A stretch of 62,119 bases of DNA from NCBI RefSeq assembly GCF_014174155.1, contig NZ_JABEQM010000017.1:1-62119 (forward strand). The letters run 5' to 3'. The position numbers and the translations under genes are program-made. The notes beneath the pieces are model-generated. The model made no database searches and had not been told where the DNA came from. It saw only the letters and a list, made by a program, of their open reading frames with translations. The DNA comes from Gluconacetobacter tumulisoli. GTDB taxonomy: Bacteria; Pseudomonadota; Alphaproteobacteria; Acetobacterales; Acetobacteraceae. The number at the start of each line of letters is the position of its first letter. Position 1 is the stretch's first letter. This document shows positions 42,452 to 51,209 of the stretch, one piece after another.

Positions 42452-43813
42452 TCACCCAGCAGCCGGCCGTTCTGCGGCGAGGCGATCCAGAGCGCGGCCA
42501 ACGGCTGCGAAGAGATCGTCGAGCTGGTCGCCCGTGATGATCAGGGGCGGGCAGAAACAGAGCGCTTCGCCCACGCTGCGACAGATCACGCCCTCTTCCT
42601 CGACCATTGCAGCAACGGCCTTCGCCGCGGTTGAGGCCGGAAGGTCGGGCCACGGATGAATTTCGAGGGCACCGATCAGGCCCAGTGAACGCGAGGAATG
42701 GACCAGCGGGTGTTCCGCCAGCTTTTCGAGACCCGCCTTGAACTGTCCCGACAGTGCGGCGGCATTCCCCACGAGGTCACGCTCTTCGATGATCCGGATG
42801 TTCTCCAGCGCAACGGCGGCGGCGACAGGGTGACCGGATGCGGTGAAACCGTGTCCGAAGCTGCCGATGCGTGCGGATTCATCTGCGATTGGCTGATAGA
42901 ACCGATCGTTTACCAGAATGGCCGAAATCGGCATGTATGACGACGAGATCTGCTTGGAAACCACCAGGGCGTCAGGCTCGATACCCAGGCTCTGGCAGCC
43001 GAACATCTTGCCGGTGCGGCCAAAGCCGCAGATCACTTCATCGGCAACGAGCAGAATATCGTGCTTGCGCAGGATTTTCTGCACGCCTTCCCAGTATCCG
43101 GCCGGCGGAATCAGGACGCCGCCAGCCCCCATCACGGGCTCCCCCCAGAAGGCCGCAATGGTCTCGGGACCTTCACGCTCGATGAGGTCCTCAAGATCCT
43201 GAAGCATACGCCGGGTAAATTCGGCCTCGGTCTCTCCCGGGCGGCCGAAATGGACATAGGAGGGGCAGGAAGTGTGCTTCATCCTGTCCAGCGGCAGGTC
43301 GAAGCTTCCATGGTTCAGCGGCAGTCCGGTGATTGAACCGGCGGCGATGGTGACGCCGTGATATCCCTTTTCGCGACCGATGATTTTTTTCTTGTCGGGC
43401 TTGCCCAGCGCGTTCGAACGATACCAGACCATCTTGCAGGTCAGGTCGTTGGCTTCCGAGCCCGAAGAGGTGAAGTGAACCTTGGACATCGGGACGGGAG
43501 CGAGTTCGAGCAGTTTCTCGGCCAGTTCGATGGACGGACCGTGCGTCTTGTAGGAAAAAGTGTGATAATACGGAAGCTTGTCCATCTGCGCGCAGGCGGC
43601 TTCCTTGAGACGTGGCTCGCTGAACCCGACCGCCACCGACCAGAGGCCGGCCATGGCCTCGATATAACGCTTGCCGCTATTGTCGAAGACATAGATGCCT
43701 TCGCCCGATTCGATCACAAGGCCGCCAGATTTTTCATACTGGCGAAAATTGACCATCGGATGCATCTGGCTCGCTGCATCGCGGGCCTCGATCGAGTTGG
43801 GGCGCATGATCAT
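42452..43813 (-). CDS. Class III PLP-dependent aminotransferase (omega-amino acid:pyruvate type)
   Basis: 453 residues. Class III hallmarks are visible: IEAMAGLWSVAVGFSEPRLK, VHFTSSGSEANDLTCKMVWY, KGYHGVTIAAGSITGLPLN, ILLVADEVICGFGRTGKMFG with the PLP-contacting Asp near residue 260, and DALVVSKQISSSYMPISAIL with the Schiff-base lysine near 289. FTASGHPVAAAVALENI is also conserved. Members move amino groups from omega-amino acids, diamines or beta-alanine to pyruvate. It is followed upstream by the remains of a DeoR regulator and an FAD oxidoreductase, so it may be the intact survivor of a degraded amine-catabolism operon. Confidence 0.88.
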   Translation of the reverse strand: MIMRPNSIEARDAASQMHPMVNFRQYEKSGGLVIESGEGIYVFDNSGKRYIEAMAGLWSVAVGFSEPRLKEAACAQMDKLPYYHTFSYKTHGPSIELAEKLLELAPVPMSKVHFTSSGSEANDLTCKMVWYRSNALGKPDKKKIIGREKGYHGVTIAAGSITGLPLNHGSFDLPLDRMKHTSCPSYVHFGRPGETEAEFTRRMLQDLEDLIEREGPETIAAFWGEPVMGAGGVLIPPAGYWEGVQKILRKHDILLVADEVICGFGRTGKMFGCQSLGIEPDALVVSKQISSSYMPISAILVNDRFYQPIADESARIGSFGHGFTASGHPVAAAVALENIRIIEERDLVGNAAALSGQFKAGLEKLAEHPLVHSSRSLGLIGALEIHPWPDLPASTAAKAVAAMVEEEGVICRSVGEALCFCPPLIITGDQLDDLFAAVGRALDRLAAERPAAG

Positions 43814-43846
43814 GGCTGTGTCTTTCGGAAGCTCGGGGAAGGTGGA

Positions 43847-44523
43847 CTAGGAGGCGGCCAGCAGATCGACGTCGTGGCGGTCGGCCAGACGCCTGAATTC
43901 TTCCGGCGGAAAATTGCCGGAGGCAATCCCGTTTGCATCGGTGAATCCGCAGGGTTTCGTGAGCGCGGAGTTGTCGAATGTGGTGCTGACGGCAAGGACG
44001 GTCGTACGATGGGTCCGGACGATCATTGCCTGGCCGAACTGTGCTTCTTGTGGATCGTGATCCGTCAGTTCACCGCTTTCGCTGATCGCACCAATGCCCA
44101 GGCCAGCATGATCGGCATGAAGATTGTCCAATTGGTCAAGACAGGATGTGCCCATCGTCTATTGCGTTTCCGCTCTGAATGCGCCGTCGGGAAGATAGAT
44201 ATCGCGTCGGGCCGCCGCATTTGAAAGAATAACCGCAATACGGAATGAATTGATGACGATTGTCAACTCGACATCGGGACGCGGAGCCGGTGCGAAGCAG
44301 CCGTTGTACCTCTGGTGCCGATCGCCCGCGTTTCGCCCGGCTCGATGATGGAAGCGGCCGTGCGTCGGCATCGACGGTCTCTGTCGACGCAAGGGAACGG
44401 CTCCTCGCGGGTGACGACGGCCGGTGCCCTGACACCGTCAGGCACGGCGACGCAGGAGACCATGCGCATCAAGGTCGGCAAAGTCCTGCGGACGGTCTCG
44501 CGCCGGGCGCCGGGCATGCCCAT
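43847..44523 (-). pseudogene. DeoR-family regulator pseudogene (in-frame stop plus frameshift)
   Basis: The minus strand holds most of a DeoR protein in pieces. In one frame near 44390-44330 comes RTAASIIEPGETRAIGT with a TTAA motif, the start of the sensing domain. In the next frame is VELTIVINSFRIAVILSNAA followed by YLPDGAFRAETQ. A TAG at 44159-44161 interrupts it, after which the same frame continues TMGTSCLDQLDNLHADHAGL and then ELTDHDPQEAQFGQAMIVRT, the C-terminal end of the domain, to 43847. A start at 44155 would yield a 102-residue fragment, but without DNA-binding or upstream sensor parts. It lies 33 bp upstream of the aminotransferase, so it was probably the operon's regulator. Confidence 0.7.
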
Positions 44524-44749
44524 GCCGTGAACGGGCCGTGCAATTGCTCACCGCAGGATCTTCCGATCGGGCAGAAGAAGCGCGCCTGATCGGTCAATCG
44601 ATCGAACGCAGCCAGGGCCGAAAGCGCCAGGGGCCCCTTGGCGGGACAATTCGCCATGTGACGGAGAGGCGTCTCATTTCCTCGGTCCCGGCGATGGACA
44701 GAGCGCCGGGTCTGGTGGACAGTTCGAGCACAGCGGGGGTTCCGGTCCT

Positions 44750-44866
44750 CTTTTTGAGCACATTGTTCGGGGCCGCGAGGGAGCATTCGCGGAAGGTGGC
44801 GCAGCCGACGACGCCGGCATCCATAATCGCGGCATCATAATCCCGAGAGGATGAATGACACGCCAC
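44750..44866 (-). pseudogene. FAD-dependent oxidoreductase, N-terminal remnant
   Basis: The minus-strand frame starting at the ATG at 44866 reads DYDAAIMDAGVVGCATFREC, which is the dinucleotide-binding start of glycerol-3-phosphate-dehydrogenase-like FAD enzymes (Y-D-x-A-I-I-G-A-G-V-V-G-C). A key Gly has become Asp. After about 35 residues the resemblance is lost and no FAD enzyme body follows. It is a deletion remnant, located between the DeoR pseudogene and a TetR-type palindrome, and probably once led the same operon. Confidence 0.5.
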
Positions 44867-44878
44867 ACGCCAATAAAA

Positions 44879-44894
44879 TTGACCGTACGGTCAA
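44879..44894. promoter_or_regulatory. Perfect 16-bp palindrome TTGACCGTACGGTCAA, TetR-type operator candidate
   Basis: TTGACCGTACGGTCAA is exactly self-complementary and lies 12 bp upstream of the ATG of the FAD-oxidoreductase remnant, also near the 3' end of the LysR gene. GACCG-TA-CGGTC is the look of many TetR-family sites. No tetR gene is present in the window. A similar core, GACCG-AT-CGGTC, occurs at 46007. Confidence 0.5.
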
Positions 44895-44946
44895 ATTTTG
44901 GATGAGACCCACAAATCACCAGGAGGCCAAAACAAGCCCCTTCGGG

Positions 44947-45867
44947 TCAGCTCAGGACCGCATGTTCGTCTGGCAGTTCATTGCAGAACGCCTCGACTTC
45001 CCGACGGACAAGGGCCGCAAGCGTCATGACATCTTCGCTCGTTCTCGTGTCTCCGACATAGAGTTCGTAGTGCACCGTGGGGAAGGCCTCCTCGGTCGGC
45101 AGGATACGAAGCTGGCTGCTTGCAAGCTCATCGAGAACAGCCACTGCCGGGATCGGCGCGATGCCAAGACCATTCCGAAGCAGATGTACGAGCATTGCCA
45201 GGGAATCGGCATGATTCAGACGCAGGTCTGCCGCGCGTTCCCTGCCGAAATAATGCAGGATGGATTGATGACCCGGCGATGTCGGAGAATATGAGACGAT
45301 AGGCTTGCAGGCGAGTTTCCTTTTCGAAAAAAGCGATGGGCCGTCGGCCGCAAGCGCTGCGGACCCGATCCAGTACATCGGAAACGAGCAGAGCGGTTCG
45401 GCAGAAAATCCGCGCGTGGACAGGCCGGCCCGGGCCATTGCGATATCAATCCTTCTCTCGCGGAGCATCCGGACGACCTCTCCGGACTCTGCCGTATGGA
45501 CACTCAGCCTCAGGCCCGATGCGAGACTTGCAACCTGCCGGCTCACACGCGGCAGGATGCTGCCCGCCAGGCTGCCGACCGCGCCGATGTGTACGGTCCG
45601 AACGCCGTTTCCCGCGGCGCGCACCTCCTGCTTCATGACTTCACGCGCCTGCAGAAGAGCCTCCGCGTGAGGAATAAGGCATCTCCCGGCGCTGGTGAGC
45701 GCGAATTCCCTGCCTTGCCGATTGATAAGCGTGCAGCCGAGATCCGCCTCCAGGGCGGCAATCCGGCTCGAGATAGCCGCCTGGGAAATGTGGCAGACCT
45801 CCGCAGCCTGACGAAAACTCCGGAACCGGCTGACGGCCAGAAAGGCTTCGAGAAATTTCATGTTCAT
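44947..45867 (-). CDS. LysR-type transcriptional regulator
   Basis: 306 residues from the ATG at 45867; the frame is open to 45900. The N-terminal winged helix is FLEAFLAVSRFRSFRQAAEV, ISQAAISSRIAALEADLG and NRQGREFALTSAGRCLIPHA, fully conserved in LysR proteins. The rest is the two-lobed effector domain (VHIGAVGSLAGSILPRVSRQ, LLRNGLGIAPIPAVAVLDEL). It is divergent from the TonB receptor across a 275-bp AT-rich gap and so is the likely activator of the receptor-MFS-RraA operon. Its inducer would be the substrate of that operon, perhaps an aromatic or dicarboxylic acid. Confidence 0.88.
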   Translation of the reverse strand: MNMKFLEAFLAVSRFRSFRQAAEVCHISQAAISSRIAALEADLGCTLINRQGREFALTSAGRCLIPHAEALLQAREVMKQEVRAAGNGVRTVHIGAVGSLAGSILPRVSRQVASLASGLRLSVHTAESGEVVRMLRERRIDIAMARAGLSTRGFSAEPLCSFPMYWIGSAALAADGPSLFSKRKLACKPIVSYSPTSPGHQSILHYFGRERAADLRLNHADSLAMLVHLLRNGLGIAPIPAVAVLDELASSQLRILPTEEAFPTVHYELYVGDTRTSEDVMTLAALVRREVEAFCNELPDEHAVLS

Positions 45868-46006
45868 CGCGCAACCACCGTGACCGAACAGACACTGCAA
45901 CCTCCTGTTTAGGCACCAAGCAGGGCTGTTGATAGAAATTTCTTATCGATTGAACAAAAAAAAATGTTTGATGTGTCGATCCGGATCCCAATACGATGTT
46001 GAAACG

Positions 46007-46060
46007 GACCGATCGGTCATTCTGAAATAGCCAAACGGTCATCATCTATCACGTCGGTCA
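46007..46060. promoter_or_regulatory. GACCGATCGGTC palindrome and CGGTCA repeats upstream of the TonB receptor
   Basis: The perfect 12-bp palindrome GACCGATCGGTC is at 46007-46018. CGGTCA then recurs in the same orientation at 46014, 46036 and 46055. These elements fill the promoter side of the LysR/TonB divergent gap. The palindrome shares its half-site with the one at 44879, pointing to one TetR-type or other dimeric regulator that acts on both sides of the LysR gene. Confidence 0.45.
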
Positions 46061-46141
46061 CGTCACTCCCGGAACGTGGAGCGGCCGCAGAATGTGGCGA
46101 TGGCTCGATTTGCTGGAATCTTACTGCGAAGTGGGGAAAAT

Positions 46142-48589
46142 GTGAGAAAAGCCTCTCGAAAGTCGGTTCTTGTAAACGGCGCGTCACTCACGGCGCTCGC
46201 CCTGGGCGGGTGTCTTTCCGCCACCCAGGCGCAGGCTGCCGCACACACCGACAGCGTTGCCGATGCGCACAGGACACCGGCTGTCACCAGGCATGCCTCG
46301 CCGGCTCCGGCCCGGTCATCTCAGGCGGCCGCGCCGCGTGACGGCGGCAATGGCGTTGTCAACCCCGAGGAAATTGCCGTTACGCACACGCGCAACATCG
46401 GGGGCGGCCTGATGAAGCACCAGAGGGCTCCGGAAAGTGTGTATTCGGTTACCGAGGCGGCGATCGCGCAGAAGCTGGCGGCTGCATCCCCGCTCCAGCT
46501 GATGTCGACCATGCCTGGCGCCAACTTCGGCACGAGTGACGCCTACGGGCTCTCCATCCGGAACTTCATGTCTGTTCGCGGTCTGGACCAGACGGAAATG
46601 GGCTTTTCCGTCGAAGGCGTTCCGGGCACGGACATGATGTCATATTTTCCTTATACGGAAACATATGCGGATAACGAGAACATTGCCGAGGTTACCCTGA
46701 TTTCGGGCAACTCACGCCTTCAGGATCCGATCATCAGTGCTTCCGGCGGCGAGTTTTACGAAACGGTTCGTACGCCTTCGGACAGGATGGGAGGAAAGCT
46801 GACCTATTCCGCCGGATCGTATCGCGGGCAGCGCGCCTTCGGGCGTTTTGATACGGGTTATATCGGAAACACCGGCGTCAAGGCGTTCGTTTCGTATTCC
46901 TATTCCGGGGCCGACAACTTCATCGGCAGCGGGCGGAACCAGAGGCAGCATGTCGATCTCAAGCTGCACAAGGACTGGGCGCCGAACTCCTTCAGTTCGC
47001 TGTTCATGTCCTACACCGGATGGGTCAACTCCCGCATTGCGCCGATATCGCTTGCCAACTGGGAAAAAGCCAATGCCGCTGGAAATGGTTTCAGCGCGTA
47101 CACCTATGCGGGCAGCTATACACCCGGCACGACGACCAACTACTGGCCGAGCAACGTCTACAACCGGCAGTCGGTTCTTCTTTCACTACAGAACAAGTTC
47201 CAGCTGACAGACAAGCTGACATTCCATTTCACGCCCTATTTCCGCTACACCTATTATAACAGCCCCGGCCAGACGACGTTGAACCCGGCGTCTGTGTACA
47301 ACGGCGACCAGCTCGTGACGCCCGTGTTCGACTCAAGCTATCTGCAGGGGGGAAAGCTTGCAGCCGCGTCGGTCGGTCCGACGACGCAGTACCAGACCGG
47401 CGTGAACGCCTACATCGAATACGACATCACCAAGACGAATCACTTCATGTTCGGCTACTGGCATGACAGCTGGAACGGCAAGTCGGATACCAGCCTGGCG
47501 CTCATGAACCAGCAGGGTCTGACCGAGAGCCTGCAGGGGCAATATCCTCTTCTGGACACGGCAGGCCAGGCGATTTCCGGAAGCCGTTTCCAGATCGCCA
47601 CCGACACAAACCAGTTCTTCGTTGGCGACACACAGTCGTTCTTCAACAACAAGCTTCAGCTCAGCGCCGGCTTCAAGGAGCTGATGTACTACGCTTCCGG
47701 CACGGATCAGGTGCCCGGTCCCCAGTACAAGTTCTCCGCCGCGATCAGCGAACCCATGCCGCGCGTGAGCATTTCCTATGACGTCAACCGGCACATGCAG
47801 GTCTATTTCAACGCGACCACCAATTCGCGCATGCCGGTTGCGGCCACGACCTACGTCAACAAGTACAATCTTTCCACGGGCGGCTATTCCCAGGCCGGAA
47901 ATGTGCAGACGAAGCCTGAGTACTCGATCGGTGAACAGATCGGATTCCGCTACTACGGGATGTTCAATGCCGACCTGAGCCTGTTCAATACGAATCTGAC
48001 GAATCATCAGGTTTCATCGCTGCAGATCATCAATGGCTCCCTGGTCGGGCAGTCGATTTCTGCCGGCGGAGAGACCATCCAGGGCATCGCAGCCGAGGTC
48101 TCGACCCATCGCTACTGGGGGCTGCAGGCCTACCTGAACGGGCAGTATCTGCACACCCGCATGGGGAACAACATGATGGTCGGAAACGATCTGCTTCCCA
48201 CAAAGGGGAAGCAGATGGTGGAAAGTCCGAAATACATGTTCAACCTGGGACTCAACTATACCAAGGGTCCGTTCTTTTTCGACCTTTCGTTCAAGTGGGT
48301 TGATTCCCAATACTCCACATTCATGAACGACCAGAGCATGCCGGCCTACAAGACCGTCGATGTCGGGCTTGGCTATCATTTTCCATCCTATCGGTTCCTC
48401 CGGAACCCGATTGTCCGCCTGAACTTCAACAACCTGACGAATGTCAAATATCTTGGCAGCCTGGCGGGCGTCACCACGAACGCGAACCCGACGAAAGGGA
48501 TTTACGGCACGACCATCAGTGGCAGCGCGCCGTCGTACTACCTCTCGGCGCCGTTCGCCGCGATGATGACGGCCTCGGTAGACCTGTGA
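46142..48589 (+). CDS. TonB-dependent outer-membrane receptor (LysR-linked operon)
   Basis: 815 residues from a GTG at 46142, chosen because GGGGAAAAT directly precedes it and because it yields a proper signal peptide (RKSVLVNGASLTALALGGCL and SATQAQA). The frame is open to an ATG at 46076. The plug contains QLMSTMPGANFGTSDAYGLS, MSVRGLDQTEMGFSVEGVPG and ISASGGEFYETVRTPSDRMG. The beta-barrel is rich in Tyr, Asn and Thr. It heads an operon with an MFS transporter and an RraA-family lyase. The import target is probably a plant-derived organic acid, inferred from those partners. Confidence 0.88.
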   Translation: MRKASRKSVLVNGASLTALALGGCLSATQAQAAAHTDSVADAHRTPAVTRHASPAPARSSQAAAPRDGGNGVVNPEEIAVTHTRNIGGGLMKHQRAPESVYSVTEAAIAQKLAAASPLQLMSTMPGANFGTSDAYGLSIRNFMSVRGLDQTEMGFSVEGVPGTDMMSYFPYTETYADNENIAEVTLISGNSRLQDPIISASGGEFYETVRTPSDRMGGKLTYSAGSYRGQRAFGRFDTGYIGNTGVKAFVSYSYSGADNFIGSGRNQRQHVDLKLHKDWAPNSFSSLFMSYTGWVNSRIAPISLANWEKANAAGNGFSAYTYAGSYTPGTTTNYWPSNVYNRQSVLLSLQNKFQLTDKLTFHFTPYFRYTYYNSPGQTTLNPASVYNGDQLVTPVFDSSYLQGGKLAAASVGPTTQYQTGVNAYIEYDITKTNHFMFGYWHDSWNGKSDTSLALMNQQGLTESLQGQYPLLDTAGQAISGSRFQIATDTNQFFVGDTQSFFNNKLQLSAGFKELMYYASGTDQVPGPQYKFSAAISEPMPRVSISYDVNRHMQVYFNATTNSRMPVAATTYVNKYNLSTGGYSQAGNVQTKPEYSIGEQIGFRYYGMFNADLSLFNTNLTNHQVSSLQIINGSLVGQSISAGGETIQGIAAEVSTHRYWGLQAYLNGQYLHTRMGNNMMVGNDLLPTKGKQMVESPKYMFNLGLNYTKGPFFFDLSFKWVDSQYSTFMNDQSMPAYKTVDVGLGYHFPSYRFLRNPIVRLNFNNLTNVKYLGSLAGVTTNANPTKGIYGTTISGSAPSYYLSAPFAAMMTASVDL

Positions 48590-48626
48590 TGCCTGTCCCG
48601 GCCTGTGCGGGTGTGATGGCCTGCCC

Positions 48627-49886
48627 ATGCTGAACCGAGGCTCCTCGAAAGGCGCCTCCGGCGTTTCATGGGCAGTTCTGTTCGGCCTGATCGTGCCGTC
48701 CGCGGTGCTGATGGCCGTGGACAAGCAGGCCATGGTGGTGCTGGCACCGACCATTCGCGATCATTATCACCTCACGGTGGCCCAGACGACGGATGTGCTA
48801 TCGGTTGCCGTTGCGTCCTACGCACTCAGTCAGATCCCGGCAGGCTGGCTGTGCCAGCGTCTGGGGCCGCCGCTCATGCTTGGCCTTGCCTGCCTGAGCT
48901 GGTCCCTGTCGGTCATGGCCCTGCCACTTGCATCGACCATCGTAGGGCTGTCGGTCGCCCGCTTTGCCATGGGCGTCTTCCAGTCGCCCGACTGGGCGGC
49001 AAGTGTCATGATGATCCGCAGCCGCTTTCCCGTCGAGCTTCGGGGACGGGCGAGTTCGGCATTGCTGTCCGGTCTCTATTTCGGGATGGTGATCGGCGGA
49101 CCGATCTGTGTCAGCTTCCTGAGCTTTGGGACATGGCAGTGGTGCTTCTACGCTCTTGGCGCCCTGGGGCTCGGCCTTGGTGCGATCGTCCTCTGGACGC
49201 AGCGCAAGGACCTGAAGGCCGACGCTCCGAAACGCAGGGCTTCAGGTCCGATTTTTCGCACGGCGCTGTGGTTTCTGAAGCCGCAATGCCTTGCCATCGG
49301 CCTGACCTATTTTTTCCTTCTCGGGATTCAGAGCTTTTTCACAACCCTGATGCCGCTGTATCTTACGGACGTGCGCCATCTGACACCGACTGAAATGGGA
49401 CGAAGCTCGTCGCTTTCCTTCATGTTTCTTTATGGGTCCGTTATCCTCTGCGGCGCGGCAAGCGACTTTTTTTCGCGACGCTTCTCGGGCCTGTGGGCGG
49501 CACGTATCCCGCTGGGGATTGCAGGCGTGGCCGGGTCGAGTCTGTGCCAGTATCTGGCTCTACAGGCCGGTTCGGCAACCATGGCAGTCGCCTTCATGTG
49601 CCTGTCGCTCTTCATGATCGGAGCAGGGCAGGTCTGCGTCTGGACATCCATTCAGGATCTTGGACGCGAAAACGCAGGGCTTCTTGTCGGCTGGACACAG
49701 CTTCTCGGGAACGGGGCCAGCGCCCTGGTCCCCGTGGTGGGGGCGTATCTTGTTCAGGCGGCACATGGCAACTGGAACGTGATCGGCTACATCGTTCTCC
49801 TGTGCGGCCTGATGGGAATGCTTGCCGTCCTGTTCGTCAATCCGCAGAACCCTCTCTCTGCACCTCATCACGAACAATCAACTTAA
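48627..49886 (+). CDS. MFS transporter (anion:cation symporter-like)
   Basis: 419 residues with twelve probable membrane helices. The N-terminus VLFGLIVPSAVLMAVDKQAM and the loop-2 motif region GWLCQRLGPPLMLGLACLSW fit the ACS branch of the major facilitator superfamily, which takes up organic acids, hexuronates and aromatic acids. GRASSALLSGLYFGMVIGGP forms the fourth and fifth helices. It lies 37 bp after the TonB receptor and 18 bp before the RraA-family gene, so it provides the inner-membrane step of the same uptake route. Confidence 0.87.
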   Translation: MLNRGSSKGASGVSWAVLFGLIVPSAVLMAVDKQAMVVLAPTIRDHYHLTVAQTTDVLSVAVASYALSQIPAGWLCQRLGPPLMLGLACLSWSLSVMALPLASTIVGLSVARFAMGVFQSPDWAASVMMIRSRFPVELRGRASSALLSGLYFGMVIGGPICVSFLSFGTWQWCFYALGALGLGLGAIVLWTQRKDLKADAPKRRASGPIFRTALWFLKPQCLAIGLTYFFLLGIQSFFTTLMPLYLTDVRHLTPTEMGRSSSLSFMFLYGSVILCGAASDFFSRRFSGLWAARIPLGIAGVAGSSLCQYLALQAGSATMAVAFMCLSLFMIGAGQVCVWTSIQDLGRENAGLLVGWTQLLGNGASALVPVVGAYLVQAAHGNWNVIGYIVLLCGLMGMLAVLFVNPQNPLSAPHHEQST

Positions 49887-49904
49887 ATTTCGAGGAATTT
49901 CCAT

Positions 49905-50576
49905 ATGCTTCCGAAATACGTCGTAAATCCGATGCCGGCCCAGTGCAGTTCCGAGGTCGTGGATCTTCTCTCGGGCGTCGAGACGGCTACAATCGGGCAC
50001 TGGCGCCTGATGGGATTCTGCAATCGGCGGATCCAGCCGATGCTGCGCGGCAAGCATGTCGTCGGGACGGCCGTTACGCTCGCGATTGCCGGGCCGGATT
50101 CAACATTGCTTCACCATGCTGCGGGCCTGCTGCGTCCTGGCGACATCCTGCTTGTCGACCGGCTGGGCGATGATCGCTATGCGTGCTGGGGTGGCGGGGT
50201 GACCGCGGCAGTCAAGGCTTCCGGTGCCACGGCCGGCGTCGTCGACGGTCCCGTGACCGACCTAGCGGAAATCGAGGAATCCGACCTGCCGATGTGGGCG
50301 GCCGGCATCGCGCCGATCACGACCCGTCTGTACGATCTCGGCGGGCGGATGAATGTTCCCGTCTCTATCGGCGGTGCCGTTGTGCAGCCGGGTGACTACG
50401 TCCTGGCCGATGAGAGCGGCGTTCTCGTCCTGCCGGCCGCCGAGGCCGAGGCGGAAGCACGGCGTGCGCTCGAAGTTCAGGCGCGTGGCAAGGCAAACGA
50501 AGCCATGATCCGCAAGCGCGAGGTCAAGCTTGGTGAACGCAGTGGCGCGTCGGCAAAGGTCGAAGCCGGGCTGTAA
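49905..50576 (+). CDS. RraA-family aldolase/decarboxylase-like protein
   Basis: 223 residues of the RraA/4-hydroxy-4-methyl-2-oxoglutarate aldolase fold. GKHVVGTAVTLAIAGPDSTL, RPGDILLVDRLGDDRYACWG, GGVTAAVKASGATAGVVDGP and VTDLAEIEES, followed by VQPGDYVLADESGVLVLP near the end, carry the usual Asp and Gly residues that hold the metal. In most aldolases the central motif is G-G-x-x-x-x-x-A-x-x-x-G-x-x-G-x-x-x-D-G-x-x-R-D; here it is DGPVTD, with Thr where Arg is usual. This departs from the pyruvate-binding Arg of HMG aldolases, so the reaction may differ. It is probably involved in breaking down the compound imported by the adjacent MFS and TonB proteins. Confidence 0.85.
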   Translation: MLPKYVVNPMPAQCSSEVVDLLSGVETATIGHWRLMGFCNRRIQPMLRGKHVVGTAVTLAIAGPDSTLLHHAAGLLRPGDILLVDRLGDDRYACWGGGVTAAVKASGATAGVVDGPVTDLAEIEESDLPMWAAGIAPITTRLYDLGGRMNVPVSIGGAVVQPGDYVLADESGVLVLPAAEAEAEARRALEVQARGKANEAMIRKREVKLGERSGASAKVEAGL

Positions 50577-50694
50577 GATAGAACGCTTCCTGCCGTGAGC
50601 CCACAGATCCGGACGATCATGGCCACGAAAACGGAAACCGTGAATGCCGGCGGGGATGTAGGTATCTGCCGCATTGCCGCCGAGTAAATCAATG

Positions 50695-50720
50695 GGGCCG
50701 GAGCCGCGTGGCTCCGGTCC
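50695..50720 (+). terminator. GC-rich hairpin after the RraA-family gene
   Basis: An 11-bp stem (GGGCCGGAGCC with GGCTCCGGTCC, one G-T pair) and a GCGT loop lie 119 bp downstream of the RraA-family stop. The stem is strong but no T-run follows. It probably ends or protects the LysR-linked operon transcript. Confidence 0.4.
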
Positions 50721-50759
50721 TGCCGTGGATCTGCGTGCGCTGGCATGTCCGGCCGGACG

Positions 50760-51080
50760 CACGTCCACGGCGCGCGGCCGGTTGATCTCGGCAGGACTCC
50801 GGCCCGCATATGTGCGGAAAGGGCCTTGGCGGGATCGTGAACATCGCATCCCGGGCCGCCCTGGTCGCTCCTGTATGGACACGCGGCTTACGCGGCCAGC
50901 AAGGCCGGTACCCTCGGCCAGACAAAAGTTCCGGCCTTCGAATGGGGGCCGCACGGTTTCACGACCAATGCGATTTCGCCTGCCGTCGTCGAAACCGAAC
51001 TGGTTGAGCAGGTCTGGTCCGGCCCCGTCAGCGTGGAGTTGGCTGATTCGGTCCTGCGCCTTGTCCTTCGGGCAGGGTAG
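50760..51080 (+). pseudogene. Short-chain dehydrogenase/reductase remnant
   Basis: Fragments of an SDR enzyme survive on the plus strand. GGIVNIASRAALVA at 50827-50868 is the strand before the catalytic Ser region. After a frameshift come GHAAYAASKAG, the Tyr-x-x-x-Lys active site, and then EWGPHGF and TNAISPAVVETELVEQ. A stop follows at 51078-51080. No start and no nucleotide-binding GxxxGxG remain. It lies between two intact operons on opposite strands and is clearly decayed. Confidence 0.65.
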
Positions 51081-51209
51081 GGACCGAAGGGCGGATCCGC
51101 AGTCGTTCGTCCAGGCGGGATCGACATCCATCGTGATTCGAACATATGCGCCACTGCATCTTCCGCGCCCTCGTGACATGGTTTTGAGAGGCGCTCCTGG
51201 TCAGCCTGC

